21,041 nt of DNA from WHSP01 sp964424945 (GCA_964424945.1 CAYRLB010000045.1:1-21041), one strand, 5' to 3'. Counted from the stretch's first letter, positions 1 through 7,311 are shown. Numbers and translations are program-made. Notes: generated from the sequence alone by a model not told the origin.

Positions 1-808
1 ACCACTGCAGCAGGTTTATCGTCAACAGAAGAAGGAAGGAGGCGAGCAGCATGACCACCGCGATCGCCACCGCCGCGTCATAGTCGCGCTGCTCGAGCTG
101 CATGAAGATCAGCAGCGGCGCAATCTCCGTCCTGAACGGGATGTTCCCGGCAATGAAGATGACCGACCCGAACTCGCCGATCGCCCGCGCAAAGGACATC
201 GCGAAGCCGGTGAGCAGCGCCGGCATCACTGCGGGGGCGATGACCTTGGAGAGCGTCTGAAGCCTTCCTGCCCCGAGGGAGGCCGCCGCCTCTTCCAGTT
301 CCGCCTCCAGATCTTCGAGGGCAGGTTGAAGTGTTCGGACGATGAATGGAAGGCCGATCAGCGTCAGCGCCACGACGATGCCGAGAAGGCTGTTGGCGAC
401 CTGGATCCCGAGCGGTTCCAGAATCGACCCGAGCCAGCCATTCCTCGCGAAGATGGTGGCCAGGGCGATTCCGGACACCGCCGTGGGAAGCGCGAAGGGC
501 AGATCCACCATCGCATCGATGATGCGTTTGCCCGGGAAGTCATAACGAACGAGGACCCAGGCCAGAATGGATCCGAAGACCGCGTTTATCGACGCCGCAA
601 TGAGTGAGGCGCCGAAGCTGACCCGGAGGGAGGCGAGTACGCGAGGGTTCATTATCGCCTCGACGAACGCCTCCCACCCCATCGACGTGGACCTCAGCAG
701 CAGAGTCCCCAGGGGAATCAGGACGATCAGGCTCAGATAGAGCAGCGTTATCCCCATCGTGACCCCGAAGCCGGGTAACACGCTGTGCTGCCGAGGAAAA
801 ATCTTCAC
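1..808 (-). CDS. cysT: Sulfate ABC transporter permease CysT (CysU), 3' end outside window
   Basis: Inner-membrane permease subunit that, with CysW and the ATPase CysA, imports sulfate delivered by a periplasmic binding protein. I translated the minus strand from the GTG at 808: 269 codons with no stop up to the window edge. The N-terminus is a membrane segment (ITLLYLSLIVLIPLGTLLL), followed by the family segment DLPFALPTAVSGIALATIF and the EAA cytoplasmic loop (EEAAASLGAGRLQTLSKVI) that docks on the ATPase, then AIGEFGSVIFIAGN, which is typical of CysT. About 270 residues are present, so only the extreme C-terminus is missing. The GTG start lies 12 bases after the binding-protein stop, with GAGGA about 8 bases upstream, so the two are co-transcribed. 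An ATG 17 codons later would cut the first membrane helix and is less likely. Confidence 0.92.
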   Translation of the reverse strand, partial: MKIFPRQHSVLPGFGVTMGITLLYLSLIVLIPLGTLLLRSTSMGWEAFVEAIMNPRVLASLRVSFGASLIAASINAVFGSILAWVLVRYDFPGKRIIDAMVDLPFALPTAVSGIALATIFARNGWLGSILEPLGIQVANSLLGIVVALTLIGLPFIVRTLQPALEDLEAELEEAAASLGAGRLQTLSKVIAPAVMPALLTGFAMSFARAIGEFGSVIFIAGNIPFRTEIAPLLIFMQLEQRDYDAAVAIAVVMLLASFLLLLTINLLQW

Positions 809-820
809 AGTCGGATGTCC

Positions 821-1540
821 TCAGTTTGCACGGGCAGAGGTGTAGATCTGGTCGAAGCGACCACCGTCGGCGAAATGCTCAGCCTGAGCAGCATCCCATC
901 CGCCGAACACCTCATCGATCGTGAAGAGCGTGATCTGGCTGAAGCTGGCCGAATGCGCCGCCGCTACCACTTCATTCCGAGGGCGGTAGTAGTTGCGCGC
1001 GGCGATCTCCTGCCCCTCGTCCGAGTAGAGATACTCGAGATACGCCTCGGCGACCTCCCGCGTCCCGCGGCGATCGACATTCGCATCCACCACCGCCACT
1101 GGCGGCTCGGCCAGGATGCTGACGGAAGGGACCACGATCTCCACCTGCCCGGCACCCAGCGCCCGGATGGCGAGATACGCCTCATTCTCCCAGGCGATCA
1201 GCACGTCGCCGATCCCGCGCTGAACGAAGGTCGTCGTCGAGCCGCGGGCCCCCGTGTCCAGCACCGGAACGTTCCTGTACAACCGGCCCACGAACTCCGC
1301 CGCCGACTCTGCGCTGCCTCCCGGCTGACGCAGCGCGTATCCCCACGCAGCGAGGTAGTTCCAGCGAGCGCCGCCGGAAGTCTTCGGGTTCGGTGTGATG
1401 ACTTCCACACCCGGTCGCGTCAGATCGTCCCAATCCCGGATGTTCTTCGGGTTCCCCTGCCGGACGAGGAAGACGATCGTAGACGTGTAGGGCGCGCTGT
1501 TGCTCGGCAACTCCTGCTGCCAGCCAGGCTCGAGCAGCTG
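821..1540 (-). CDS. sbp: Periplasmic sulfate-binding protein, N-terminus lost in the assembly gap
   Basis: The periplasmic solute-binding component of the sulfate/thiosulfate ABC importer. The 239 residues present contain the family signature NPKTSGGARWNY, the loop that helps hold the oxyanion, preceded by IRDWDDLTRPGVEVI and followed by the usual TTTFVQRGIGDVLIAWENEA. The stop is at 821. Family members are about 330-340 residues with a signal peptide, so roughly 90-100 N-terminal residues, including the signal sequence, must fall in the N run. It continues into cysT 12 bases downstream. The open frame continues through the N run into a porin, but that is a scaffolding artefact and not a fusion protein. 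Whether it prefers sulfate or thiosulfate (Sbp versus CysP) cannot be decided from this fragment. Confidence 0.9.
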   Translation of the reverse strand, partial: QLLEPGWQQELPSNSAPYTSTIVFLVRQGNPKNIRDWDDLTRPGVEVITPNPKTSGGARWNYLAAWGYALRQPGGSAESAAEFVGRLYRNVPVLDTGARGSTTTFVQRGIGDVLIAWENEAYLAIRALGAGQVEIVVPSVSILAEPPVAVVDANVDRRGTREVAEAYLEYLYSDEGQEIAARNYYRPRNEVVAAAHSASFSQITLFTIDEVFGGWDAAQAEHFADGGRFDQIYTSARAN

Positions 1541-1640
1541 NNNNNNNNNNNNNNNNNNNNNNNNNNNNNNNNNNNNNNNNNNNNNNNNNNNNNNNNNNNN
1601 NNNNNNNNNNNNNNNNNNNNNNNNNNNNNNNNNNNNNNNN
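1541..1640. other. Assembly gap (100 N), true length unknown
   Basis: Exactly 100 N, the usual placeholder for a gap of unknown size. The porin on one side lacks roughly its last 100 residues and the sulfate-binding protein on the other lacks roughly its first 90-100. The real missing sequence is therefore probably near 600 bases or more, and the retained reading frame across it is coincidence. Confidence 0.97.
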
Positions 1641-2527
1641 CGGACCGTCTGCTCGACCTTTGTGTACTCGCCGATCGCGTAGAGATTCCGCCAGTACCAG
1701 ACTGCCTGCGGGGCGAGTCGGAAACGGCGGTCTGTGGCGAAGGCGGTCCCCACGGCCGAGCCGTCGCTGCGATAGCGGAAGATGACTTCGCGGCCGTTGG
1801 AGCGGTACGAGGAAAGCAGGGGCGACGATGCGCTCCCGTTCTGCTCACCGGTGGAAAGACCGATGCCCAGTGTCAGCGCTTCGAGACCGCTGATCCCGCT
1901 TCTGCGGAAGGGGGTCAGGGCGAGGCGTGCATTGATGTCTTTCGAGTCGCCATTGTCGCTGTCGGCACTCGAGCCATCGGGCACGCCGTTGAAGATGCCG
2001 ATCGCGTACTCGGCCACCCCGCCGCCAATCACGCCATGGATCTGCGCGCCGAGATCCCGGTTCGGCACGAGCGATGTAGGGAAACCACGTTCCGCGAAGA
2101 GGATCACCCAGCTCGACTGAAGGCGCTCGAGGCCGACCGGCCCCTTCATCTTGCCGGCCCTCAGCTGCAGTTCAGGGCTCAGGCGGATGCTTCCGTAGAT
2201 GTCGAGGGGTTCGAGCCGGCTGTTGACGAGCTCCGTGTGGATCCGAAGATCGAAATCCCGGAAGACCGTACCCTGGAGATCGAAGCGACCGCGACGAAGC
2301 TCGATCTGGTTGGTGAGAACATCGTCCGGATCGTCGATGAAGAGCCGGGAGTCGAAGTGGATGCCGCCCCGGAGCCGGAGCGCGAAATCCCCGTCCGAGG
2401 AGCGGAGCGCGAAACCTTCCGGGGCCGCGACCACTGTCGGGGTGCCCTGCGCGATCGCGGAGGCGGGAACCAGAAGGATCGCTCCCAGTGCAGAGAGCCA
2501 GCCGCGCGATCTATGAATAGTCGTCAT
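1641..2527 (-). CDS. OprP/OprO-type anion-selective porin, C-terminus lost in the gap
   Basis: Outer-membrane beta-barrel of the phosphate-selective porin O/P family. A signal peptide (basic MTTIHRSR, hydrophobic LSALGAILLVPASAIAQG) is followed by beta-strand repeats characteristic of the family: IELRRGRFDLQGTVFRDFDL, LQLRAGKMKGPVGLERL, the conserved turn FAERGFPTSLVPNRDLGAQI and AEYAIGIFNG. About 295 residues are present where about 400 are usual; the rest falls in the N run. I chose the ATG at 2527 over the in-frame GTG at 2563 because the signal peptide begins there and AGGA lies just upstream, though only 3 bases away. Known family members pass phosphate or pyrophosphate. Its position before the sulfate-binding protein suggests oxyanion or sulfate entry here, which is inference. 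Confidence 0.85.
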
Positions 2528-2758
2528 ATATCCTGTCGAGTGTTGATGTTTGCAGATGCACACTACGCCGAATCAGGCCACGGGGGCCCTCACCGTCTCC
2601 GAACGGTGTGACGCGTTTCCGCACCCTCTCGACCGACGGGCAAGCGGCAACACGAGCAGCGGGAAACCCGCGGCCATGGTACAGCTTCGACAACGCCCGT
2701 AGTTGAGAGACATCTTCGATCAGGTTCTTCGCACGATGGATTGAATCGATCGGAACAC
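2528..2758 (-). other. Leader/intergenic region between the RNA terminator and the porin
   Basis: About 230 bases read on the minus strand toward the porin. I see no convincing gene; the 94-codon open frame covering most of it has no recognisable content and runs across the porin start. It contains a small hairpin (CACCGT/ACGGTG around an unpaired TCGGAG) and GC-rich palindromes but no clear second promoter. A transcript reaching the porin from the promoter at 2935-2963 would have to read through the terminator at 2759-2788. Confidence 0.5.
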
Positions 2759-2788
2759 AAAAAAGCCCCACTCGGTGCCGAGCGGGGC
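2759..2788 (-). terminator. Strong intrinsic terminator (minus strand)
   Basis: Read on the minus strand, GCCCCGCTC and GAGTGGGGC pair in a 9-bp stem (one mismatch) around a GGCACC loop, followed at once by six T. On the plus strand the A6 tract precedes the hairpin, so only minus-strand transcription fits. It ends the putative RNA at 2759-2928. Its 5' arm (GCTCGG, 2783-2778) is perfectly complementary to CCGAGC at 2873-2868, a possible antiterminator pairing. Confidence 0.85.
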
Positions 2789-2928
2789 GAATCATCAGGT
2801 ACGGACCGACTCTATGCCGGTTATTCTACGGACATGACGAACCCCCCTGCCTCCGGCAGGCGCAACAGCTCGGACAACAAAGGTGGTGGGTCATCGGTCC
2901 AGTTTCCGTAGGTGGCGGTTATTTCCGG
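2759..2928 (-). ncRNA. Unidentified structured small RNA or attenuating leader (about 170 nt)
   Basis: Bounded by a promoter-like pair (2935-2963) and an intrinsic terminator (2759-2788), with no plausible ORF. Complementary segments, minus-strand coordinates: GCCGG 2929-2925 with CCGGC 2820-2816; CTACGGA 2911-2905 with TCCGTAG 2832-2826; ATGAC 2894-2890 with GTCAT 2838-2834; and a hairpin CCTGCC 2860-2855, loop GGA, GGCAGG 2851-2846. These nest into one long rod. GGACCGA 2900-2894 also matches TCGGTCC 2809-2803 over 7 bp, crossing the rod as a pseudoknot or competing with it. CCGAGC 2873-2868 can pair with the terminator 5' arm. I do not recognise a family: the 4.5S GGAAG core, tmRNA, S-box, cobalamin and TPP cores are not evident. 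The size suits 6S RNA, but the closing stem does not reach the 3' end. It may instead be a riboswitch-like leader for the porin-sulfate operon. The 5' end is inferred from the -10 position. Confidence 0.5.
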
Positions 2929-2934
2929 CGGCGA

Positions 2935-2963
2935 AGAGTAGCGTCCCGCCCGACGGTCGTCAA
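2935..2963 (-). promoter_or_regulatory. Sigma-70-like promoter for the small RNA
   Basis: TTGACG at 2963-2958 (5 of 6 to consensus), a 17-base spacer and TACTCT at 2940-2935 (3 of 6, keeping the first TA and last T). The predicted start is near 2928, at the edge of the self-complementary region. It sits back to back with the engB promoter. Confidence 0.5.
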
Positions 2964-2981
2964 GACGCTTCGCGATGATCG

Positions 2982-3010
2982 TTGTTCACGGCCTCCTCAT
3001 GGGCTAAGAT
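2982..3010 (+). promoter_or_regulatory. Candidate sigma-70 promoter for engB
   Basis: TTGTTC (2982-2987), a 17-base spacer and TAAGAT (3005-3010). A transcript starting near 3017 favours the engB ATG at 3057 over earlier in-frame starts at 2982 and 3009, which overlap the promoter. The -35 box is weak. Confidence 0.35.
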
Positions 3011-3056
3011 GGCGTCAACTTTTCCATCACCCGCCTTACCCCGTGCCCGTACACAG

Positions 3057-3677
3057 ATGCTGATCCGTTCCGTAGAATTCGCCGGCGCCATCGGTCAGGT
3101 CGGACAGCGTGCGCCGGAGTCGGTCGGCGGGCTGCCGCAGCTCGCCTTCTCGGGACGCTCGAATGTCGGCAAGTCGAGCCTCATCAACCGTTTCCTGGGC
3201 CGGACGCGCACGCCTGTAGCGCGCGTATCACAAACGCCGGGAAAGACGAGGGAGATCAACTTCTTCCGGGTGAACGCGGATGTCGGAGAGTTCGTGCTCG
3301 TCGACCTGCCGGGGTATGGCTACGCCCGGGCCTCGGCGGAGATGCGCGAAAGATGGGGGAAGGTCCTCACCAGCTTCATGAACGGAACGAACGAGCTTCG
3401 CGGAGTCGTGCAGCTGATCGACATCCGGCATGGCCCGACCATCGACGATCTGGTCGCGATCCAGCAGCTGCAACAGCTCGAGATGCCGACACTTTTCGTG
3501 CTCACGAAGGCGGACAAATTCGGCACCCAGCGGCGGAAGGAAATCGTCCGCTCGATCACGGACGACCTGGGGGTGGACCCGGGGCAGGTCATCGCCGCAT
3601 CGTCCGTAACCGGCCTGGGCATGGAGGAGCTGCAGGATGCCGTGAGCAGCCTGCTCACTCCAGGTGATACTCCTTGA
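3057..3677 (+). CDS. engB: EngB (YsxC/YihA) ribosome-biogenesis GTP-binding protein
   Basis: TrmE-Era-EngA-EngB-Septin-like GTPase needed for late assembly of the large ribosomal subunit. All G motifs are visible: G1 GRSNVGKSS, G2 within SQTPGKTREINFF, G3 DLPGYGYA, G4 TKAD and G5 ASS. From the ATG at 3057 it is 206 residues, the normal family length, and begins MLIRSVEFAGAIG as EngB proteins do. The longer frame from TTG 2982 adds 25 low-complexity residues and overlaps the likely promoter. No good Shine-Dalgarno sequence is seen before 3057. The gene stands alone on the plus strand and its last 23 bases overlap, tail to tail, the end of the sigma-54 activator on the other strand. Confidence 0.95.
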   Translation: MLIRSVEFAGAIGQVGQRAPESVGGLPQLAFSGRSNVGKSSLINRFLGRTRTPVARVSQTPGKTREINFFRVNADVGEFVLVDLPGYGYARASAEMRERWGKVLTSFMNGTNELRGVVQLIDIRHGPTIDDLVAIQQLQQLEMPTLFVLTKADKFGTQRRKEIVRSITDDLGVDPGQVIAASSVTGLGMEELQDAVSSLLTPGDTP

Positions 3678-5238
3678 TCTTCCGGTAGAGCGTCCGCTCC
3701 CCGATTCCGAGCATCTCCGCCGCCCGCCTGCGGTTCCCGCGGACATCCTGAAGCGCCGAGCGGATCGCCTCCCGCTCCAGCTCCTGCATCGTCATACCCG
3801 GCCGATAGACGACAACCCCCTCCGGCTCCAGCGACTCTTCTTCCTCCGCCTCCGCATCGTCCCCTGACGTCTGAAAGATGGGGCCGGCGGAGGAGGGCGG
3901 CGGAGGCAATCCGGCCCAGGGTGAATTGTAGGGCACCTCGATCCCCCGGTTCTGCCGGAGCCTGAAGTCCTCCATCTCCCGACGGAGATCCTCGACGTCG
4001 AGCTTGAGGTCGAAGATCGTGCGGAGGATGAACTCCAGTTGTGGCGGGTTCGTCGCGACCCCTTCCGCCTGGGGCTGCGATTCGACATGCACCGGCAGAT
4101 AACTTCGCGGCGTATGACCGAAGCGGACCTCCGGGGGGATGTCCTCCGGGCGGATCGGCGTGCCGTGGGCCAGCACCACCATCGATTCTACCAGGTTGCG
4201 GAGCTCGCGAACGTTACCCGGCCATTCGTATTCGGCGAGGATCCGCAATGCTTCCGGGTCGAGTCCCGGGAAGGGACGGTCGTGCTGCCGGCTGAACTCG
4301 CGGACGAACTGCTCGATGAGGCGAGGGATATCTTCCCCTCGCTCTTTGAGGCTCGGGATATAGATCCGCAGGACGTAGAGCCTGTGGTACAGGTCGCGCC
4401 GGAACTCTCCGCGCTCGACCTGTTCGCGAAGGTCCCGATTCGTCGCGGCGATGACCCGGACGTCCACACGCAGCAGCTCCTCGCCTCCGACGCGGCGGAA
4501 TTCGCGCTCTTCCAGCACCCGGAGCAGCTTGCTCTGGGTGGTGAGAGGCATCTCGCCGATCTCGTCGAGGAAGATCGTGCCCCCCTGGGCGAGCTCAAAC
4601 AGCCCCTTCCGGAGGGACGCAGCCCCCGTGAAGGCGCCCTTCTCGTGCCCGAACAGCTCACTTTCGAGAAGGGTTTCGGGAAGCGCGGCGACATTCACCG
4701 CGATGAAAGGCTTGTGGCGCCGGCGGGAAAGGGCATGCAATCCACGCGCGACGAGCTCCTTACCCGTTCCGCTCTCGCCCTGGATCAGAACCGTCGAATC
4801 GACCGACGCGAACTGGACCACCCGCTCGAGAACCTCCTCCATCACATCGGTTTCGCCGATGATGCCGGTGATTCCCCGCAGCCGCTCCCGTTCGATAAGC
4901 CGGCGACCGAGGCGCAGCAGCTCCTCGTAGTCGACCGGCTTCGTCAGGCACTCGCTGATGCCGAGCTGTCGGCAGGTATCTCTGCTCGCTTCGTCCGTCG
5001 CTTCGAGGAGGCCGATGATCGGCAGCCTGCCGCGCCGCCGCGCATCGCGAATCAGCTCGCTTCCGCGCGCCTCACGGACCCCGCCGGACAGGATGACCAG
5101 GATGGGCTCGCCTGCGACATCGCCCAGGGATTCACCTGCGGTGAGCAGCTCGACGTCATAACCGGCCGCAGAGAAAGCGGCTCGGGCGCGGACGGCCGGC
5201 TCCAGCTCGTCCGTCGTGATGACGACCAGCTCCTTCAC
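3655..5238 (-). CDS. Sigma-54-dependent activator with a degenerate receiver domain
   Basis: Enhancer-binding AAA+ regulator that opens sigma-54 RNA polymerase promoters. Residues 1-115 form a receiver-like domain that keeps the Lys-Pro pair (LTKP, K100), but the position of the phospho-accepting Asp is Ser51 (LVILSGGV) and the acidic pair after the first strand is T-D rather than D-D. The AAA+ domain is complete: Walker A GESGTGK 154-160, sigma-54 contact loop GAFTGA 201-206, Walker B TIFLDEIGE 221-229, and arginine-rich FRRDLYHRL 279-287. An unusually long linker (about 375-480) carries a coiled-coil-like stretch, a proline run and an acidic run (EAEEEESLEPE). A Fis-type helix-turn-helix ends the protein (GNRRRAAEMLGIGERTLYRK). 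The start is GTG at 5238 with GGGGA upstream, 28 bases after gcvT, so it is probably the last gene of argF-gcvT. Control is unlikely to be by classical phosphorylation. Its target is unknown. Confidence 0.93.
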   Translation of the reverse strand: MKELVVITTDELEPAVRARAAFSAAGYDVELLTAGESLGDVAGEPILVILSGGVREARGSELIRDARRRGRLPIIGLLEATDEASRDTCRQLGISECLTKPVDYEELLRLGRRLIERERLRGITGIIGETDVMEEVLERVVQFASVDSTVLIQGESGTGKELVARGLHALSRRRHKPFIAVNVAALPETLLESELFGHEKGAFTGAASLRKGLFELAQGGTIFLDEIGEMPLTTQSKLLRVLEEREFRRVGGEELLRVDVRVIAATNRDLREQVERGEFRRDLYHRLYVLRIYIPSLKERGEDIPRLIEQFVREFSRQHDRPFPGLDPEALRILAEYEWPGNVRELRNLVESMVVLAHGTPIRPEDIPPEVRFGHTPRSYLPVHVESQPQAEGVATNPPQLEFILRTIFDLKLDVEDLRREMEDFRLRQNRGIEVPYNSPWAGLPPPPSSAGPIFQTSGDDAEAEEEESLEPEGVVVYRPGMTMQELEREAIRSALQDVRGNRRRAAEMLGIGERTLYRKIKEYHLE

Positions 5239-5266
5239 GGAATATCCCCGTGGAAGGTCCCGCCCG

Positions 5267-6385
5267 TCATCGACGAAGGGATCCTTCGGTGTAGAAGGGC
5301 GGCTTCACGATCTCGGCGGGCACTGGCTGTCCGCGGATGATGATCTCGATCGGGGAGCCGGGTGCCGCGGCGGCGGTCGCGACGTAGCCCATGCCGATGC
5401 CCACCCCAAGAGAGGGGCTCAGCGTGCCACTCGTGACCTGCCCCACGACCTCTCCGTCCTGGCTGATCGCATAGCCGCGACGCGGGAAACCGCGCTCGAG
5501 AAGCCTGAACCCGACCAGCTTCTCGGACACGCCCTTCACCTTGACGTCGCGAAGGGCTTCGAGAGCGGTAAAGTCGCCCTTGTTGAGCTTCGTGATCCAG
5601 GCGAGCCCGGCTTCGAAGGGGGTACGCGTTTCGTCGAGGTCGTTCCCGTACAGGGGGTACCCCATCTCGAGGCGGAGGGAGTCGCGCGCACCGAGTCCGG
5701 CGGGGATCGTACCTTCCGGCGCTCCGGCTTCCAGGATCGCGCGCCAGAGCGGAGCAGCACCATCGTTCGACACATACAGCTCGAAGCCGTCCTCACCGGT
5801 ATATCCGGTCCGGCTGACGAGAGCCTCCGCCCCATGCACGACGCCCCTCTCGGACCGATAGTAGCCGATTCGGTCGAGGGGCATCTCGGTGAGGCGTGAA
5901 AGTACCGTCTGCGCGGCCGGGCCCTGCAGCGCCAGGAGGGCCACTTCGTCGGAGCGGTCGGTGAGTGACGCCTCGAAGCGCGGTGTGAAGCGGGAGATCC
6001 ACTCGAAATCCTTCGCCCTGTTCCCCGCGTTCACCACCAGCATGTAATGCTCATCGGCGAGCTTGTAGACGATCAGATCGTCGAGCAGCGTTCCATCCTC
6101 GGCGGGGAGGATGGAGTACTGCGCCTGCCCGATCTCAAGTGTGGATGCGTCATTGGTGGTGACGTACTGGACGAGATCGAGCGCACCCTGCCCGCGGACG
6201 TCGAACTCGCCCATGTGCGACGCGTCGAAGAGCGCCGCGCCGGTACGTACTGCGGCGTGCTCCGCCGTAATGCCGCTCGGGTACTGGATCGGCATCTCGT
6301 AGCCGGCGAAGGGAACGAGCTTCGCCTTCGCCGCTACATGCTCCTCGTGGAGTGGCGTCCGACGGATTCCGGCTCTGTTCGTCAT
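5267..6385 (-). CDS. gcvT: Glycine cleavage system T protein (aminomethyltransferase)
   Basis: Cytoplasmic enzyme that takes the aminomethyl group from lipoylated H protein, releases ammonia and transfers the one-carbon unit to tetrahydrofolate. The protein is full length at 372 residues. It shows N-terminal TPLHEEHVA..KLVPFAGYEMPIQY, the DASHMGEFDVRG segment, the folate-site region RTGYTGEDGFELY, GLGARDSLRLEMGYPLYGND, and a C-terminal domain ending KPPFYTEGSLRR. Its ATG overlaps the argF stop by four bases (ATGA), so translation is coupled. The other glycine-cleavage genes (gcvH, gcvP) are not in the window. Confidence 0.96.
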   Translation of the reverse strand: MTNRAGIRRTPLHEEHVAAKAKLVPFAGYEMPIQYPSGITAEHAAVRTGAALFDASHMGEFDVRGQGALDLVQYVTTNDASTLEIGQAQYSILPAEDGTLLDDLIVYKLADEHYMLVVNAGNRAKDFEWISRFTPRFEASLTDRSDEVALLALQGPAAQTVLSRLTEMPLDRIGYYRSERGVVHGAEALVSRTGYTGEDGFELYVSNDGAAPLWRAILEAGAPEGTIPAGLGARDSLRLEMGYPLYGNDLDETRTPFEAGLAWITKLNKGDFTALEALRDVKVKGVSEKLVGFRLLERGFPRRGYAISQDGEVVGQVTSGTLSPSLGVGIGMGYVATAAAAPGSPIEIIIRGQPVPAEIVKPPFYTEGSLRR

Positions 6386-7311
6386 CGGTCGGCCTCGGGG
6401 GTCATCAAGCGTGTCATGATGGCCTTCTGGATGTGCAGACGGTTTTCGGCCTGCTCGAAGATGCGCGAGCGGGGCCCTTCAAGTACGCTCTCTGTCACTT
6501 CCTCTCCCCGGTGCGCCGGGAGGCAATGGAGGAAGATGGCGCGGTCCGAGGCGCGCGCCATCAGGTCGTCATCGACGCGGTAGCCGGCGAAGTCGGCGGT
6601 ACGCTCCTCCGCCTCATCCTCCTGGCCCATCGACGCCCAGACATCGGTATTGACCACATCCGCGCCCTCGGCCGCCTCCGCCGGGTCGCGGGTGATCACG
6701 ACCTCGGTGACGGTACGCGCGCGCTCCACGAGCTCGGCTTCGGGCTCGTACCCCTCGGGGACGGCGAGGCGAAGCCGGAAGCCGAAGCGGTACGCCGCGT
6801 TGATCCACGAATTCGCCATGTTGTTCCCGTCCCCGATCCACGCCACCGTCAGCGACGGTAGGTCTGACGTGACATGTTCGCGGATCGTGAGCATGTCCGC
6901 CATCACCTGGCAGGGGTGCAATCTATCCGTGAGGCCGTTGATGACAGGCACGTCCGAATAGCGGGCAAGTTCCTCCACCTCCTCATGCGAAAAGGTACGG
7001 ATGAGGATGCCGTGAACGTATCGGGAGAGCACGCGCGCCATGTCCTTGATCGGCTCGCCGCGTCCCAGCTGAATGTCGCGCGACGACAGGAAGAGCGGAT
7101 GCCCTCCCAGCTGCGCGACACCCACCTCGAATGAGACCCGCGTCCGCGTCGAACTCTTGGCGAAGATCATCGCCAGCGTTCGTCCGGTAAGAGGAAGAGT
7201 CGAAAATTCCCCGCTTTTCATCCGCGCAGCGAGGTCGAGTGTGGCCTCCAGCTCCTCAAGGGAGAAGTCTGGAATAGCCAGAAAGTCCCGCTTGGTGGGC
7301 ATCCCGGTCAT
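6382..7311 (-). CDS. argF: Ornithine carbamoyltransferase
   Basis: Cytoplasmic enzyme of arginine synthesis: carbamoyl phosphate plus ornithine gives citrulline. The carbamoyl-phosphate signature SSTRTR is followed by HPCQ, the ornithine-side motif DVWASMGQEDE (the family's D-x-x-x-S-M-G) and HCLPAHRGEEV. D-x-x-x-S-M-G and HCLP favour OTCase over aspartate or N-acetylornithine transcarbamylases. From ATG 7311 it is 309 residues, the normal length. A second ATG at 7302 (MPTKRDFL) is equally plausible, and the longer frame to 7386 overlaps a possible promoter. A weak GAG lies 5 bases before 7311. It is the first gene of the argF-gcvT-activator unit. No arginine-repressor operator was recognised. 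Confidence 0.95.
   Translation of the reverse strand: MTGMPTKRDFLAIPDFSLEELEATLDLAARMKSGEFSTLPLTGRTLAMIFAKSSTRTRVSFEVGVAQLGGHPLFLSSRDIQLGRGEPIKDMARVLSRYVHGILIRTFSHEEVEELARYSDVPVINGLTDRLHPCQVMADMLTIREHVTSDLPSLTVAWIGDGNNMANSWINAAYRFGFRLRLAVPEGYEPEAELVERARTVTEVVITRDPAEAAEGADVVNTDVWASMGQEDEAEERTADFAGYRVDDDLMARASDRAIFLHCLPAHRGEEVTESVLEGPRSRIFEQAENRLHIQKAIMTRLMTPEADR

Noticed and set aside
785..2611. Long plus-strand open frame (608 codons) opposite the porin and sulfate-binding genes
   Set aside because: Arg/Ala/Glu-rich translation with no domain, running through the N gap; a shadow of high-G+C genes on the other strand.
2511..2795. 94-codon minus-strand frame upstream of the porin
   Set aside because: It begins inside the terminator hairpin and runs over the porin start, with no recognisable sequence.
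2759..2928. Known RNA families for the structured region (SRP 4.5S, tmRNA, S-box, cobalamin, TPP, fluoride)
   Set aside because: Short resemblances such as CCGATGACC or TACCTGATGATT were seen, but the required conserved cores and stem order are absent.
4039..5340. 433-codon plus-strand frame opposite the sigma-54 activator
   Set aside because: Antisense of a fully supported AAA+ gene; no ribosome site or motif. The same applies to the long frames at 13964-15169 and 16102-17790.
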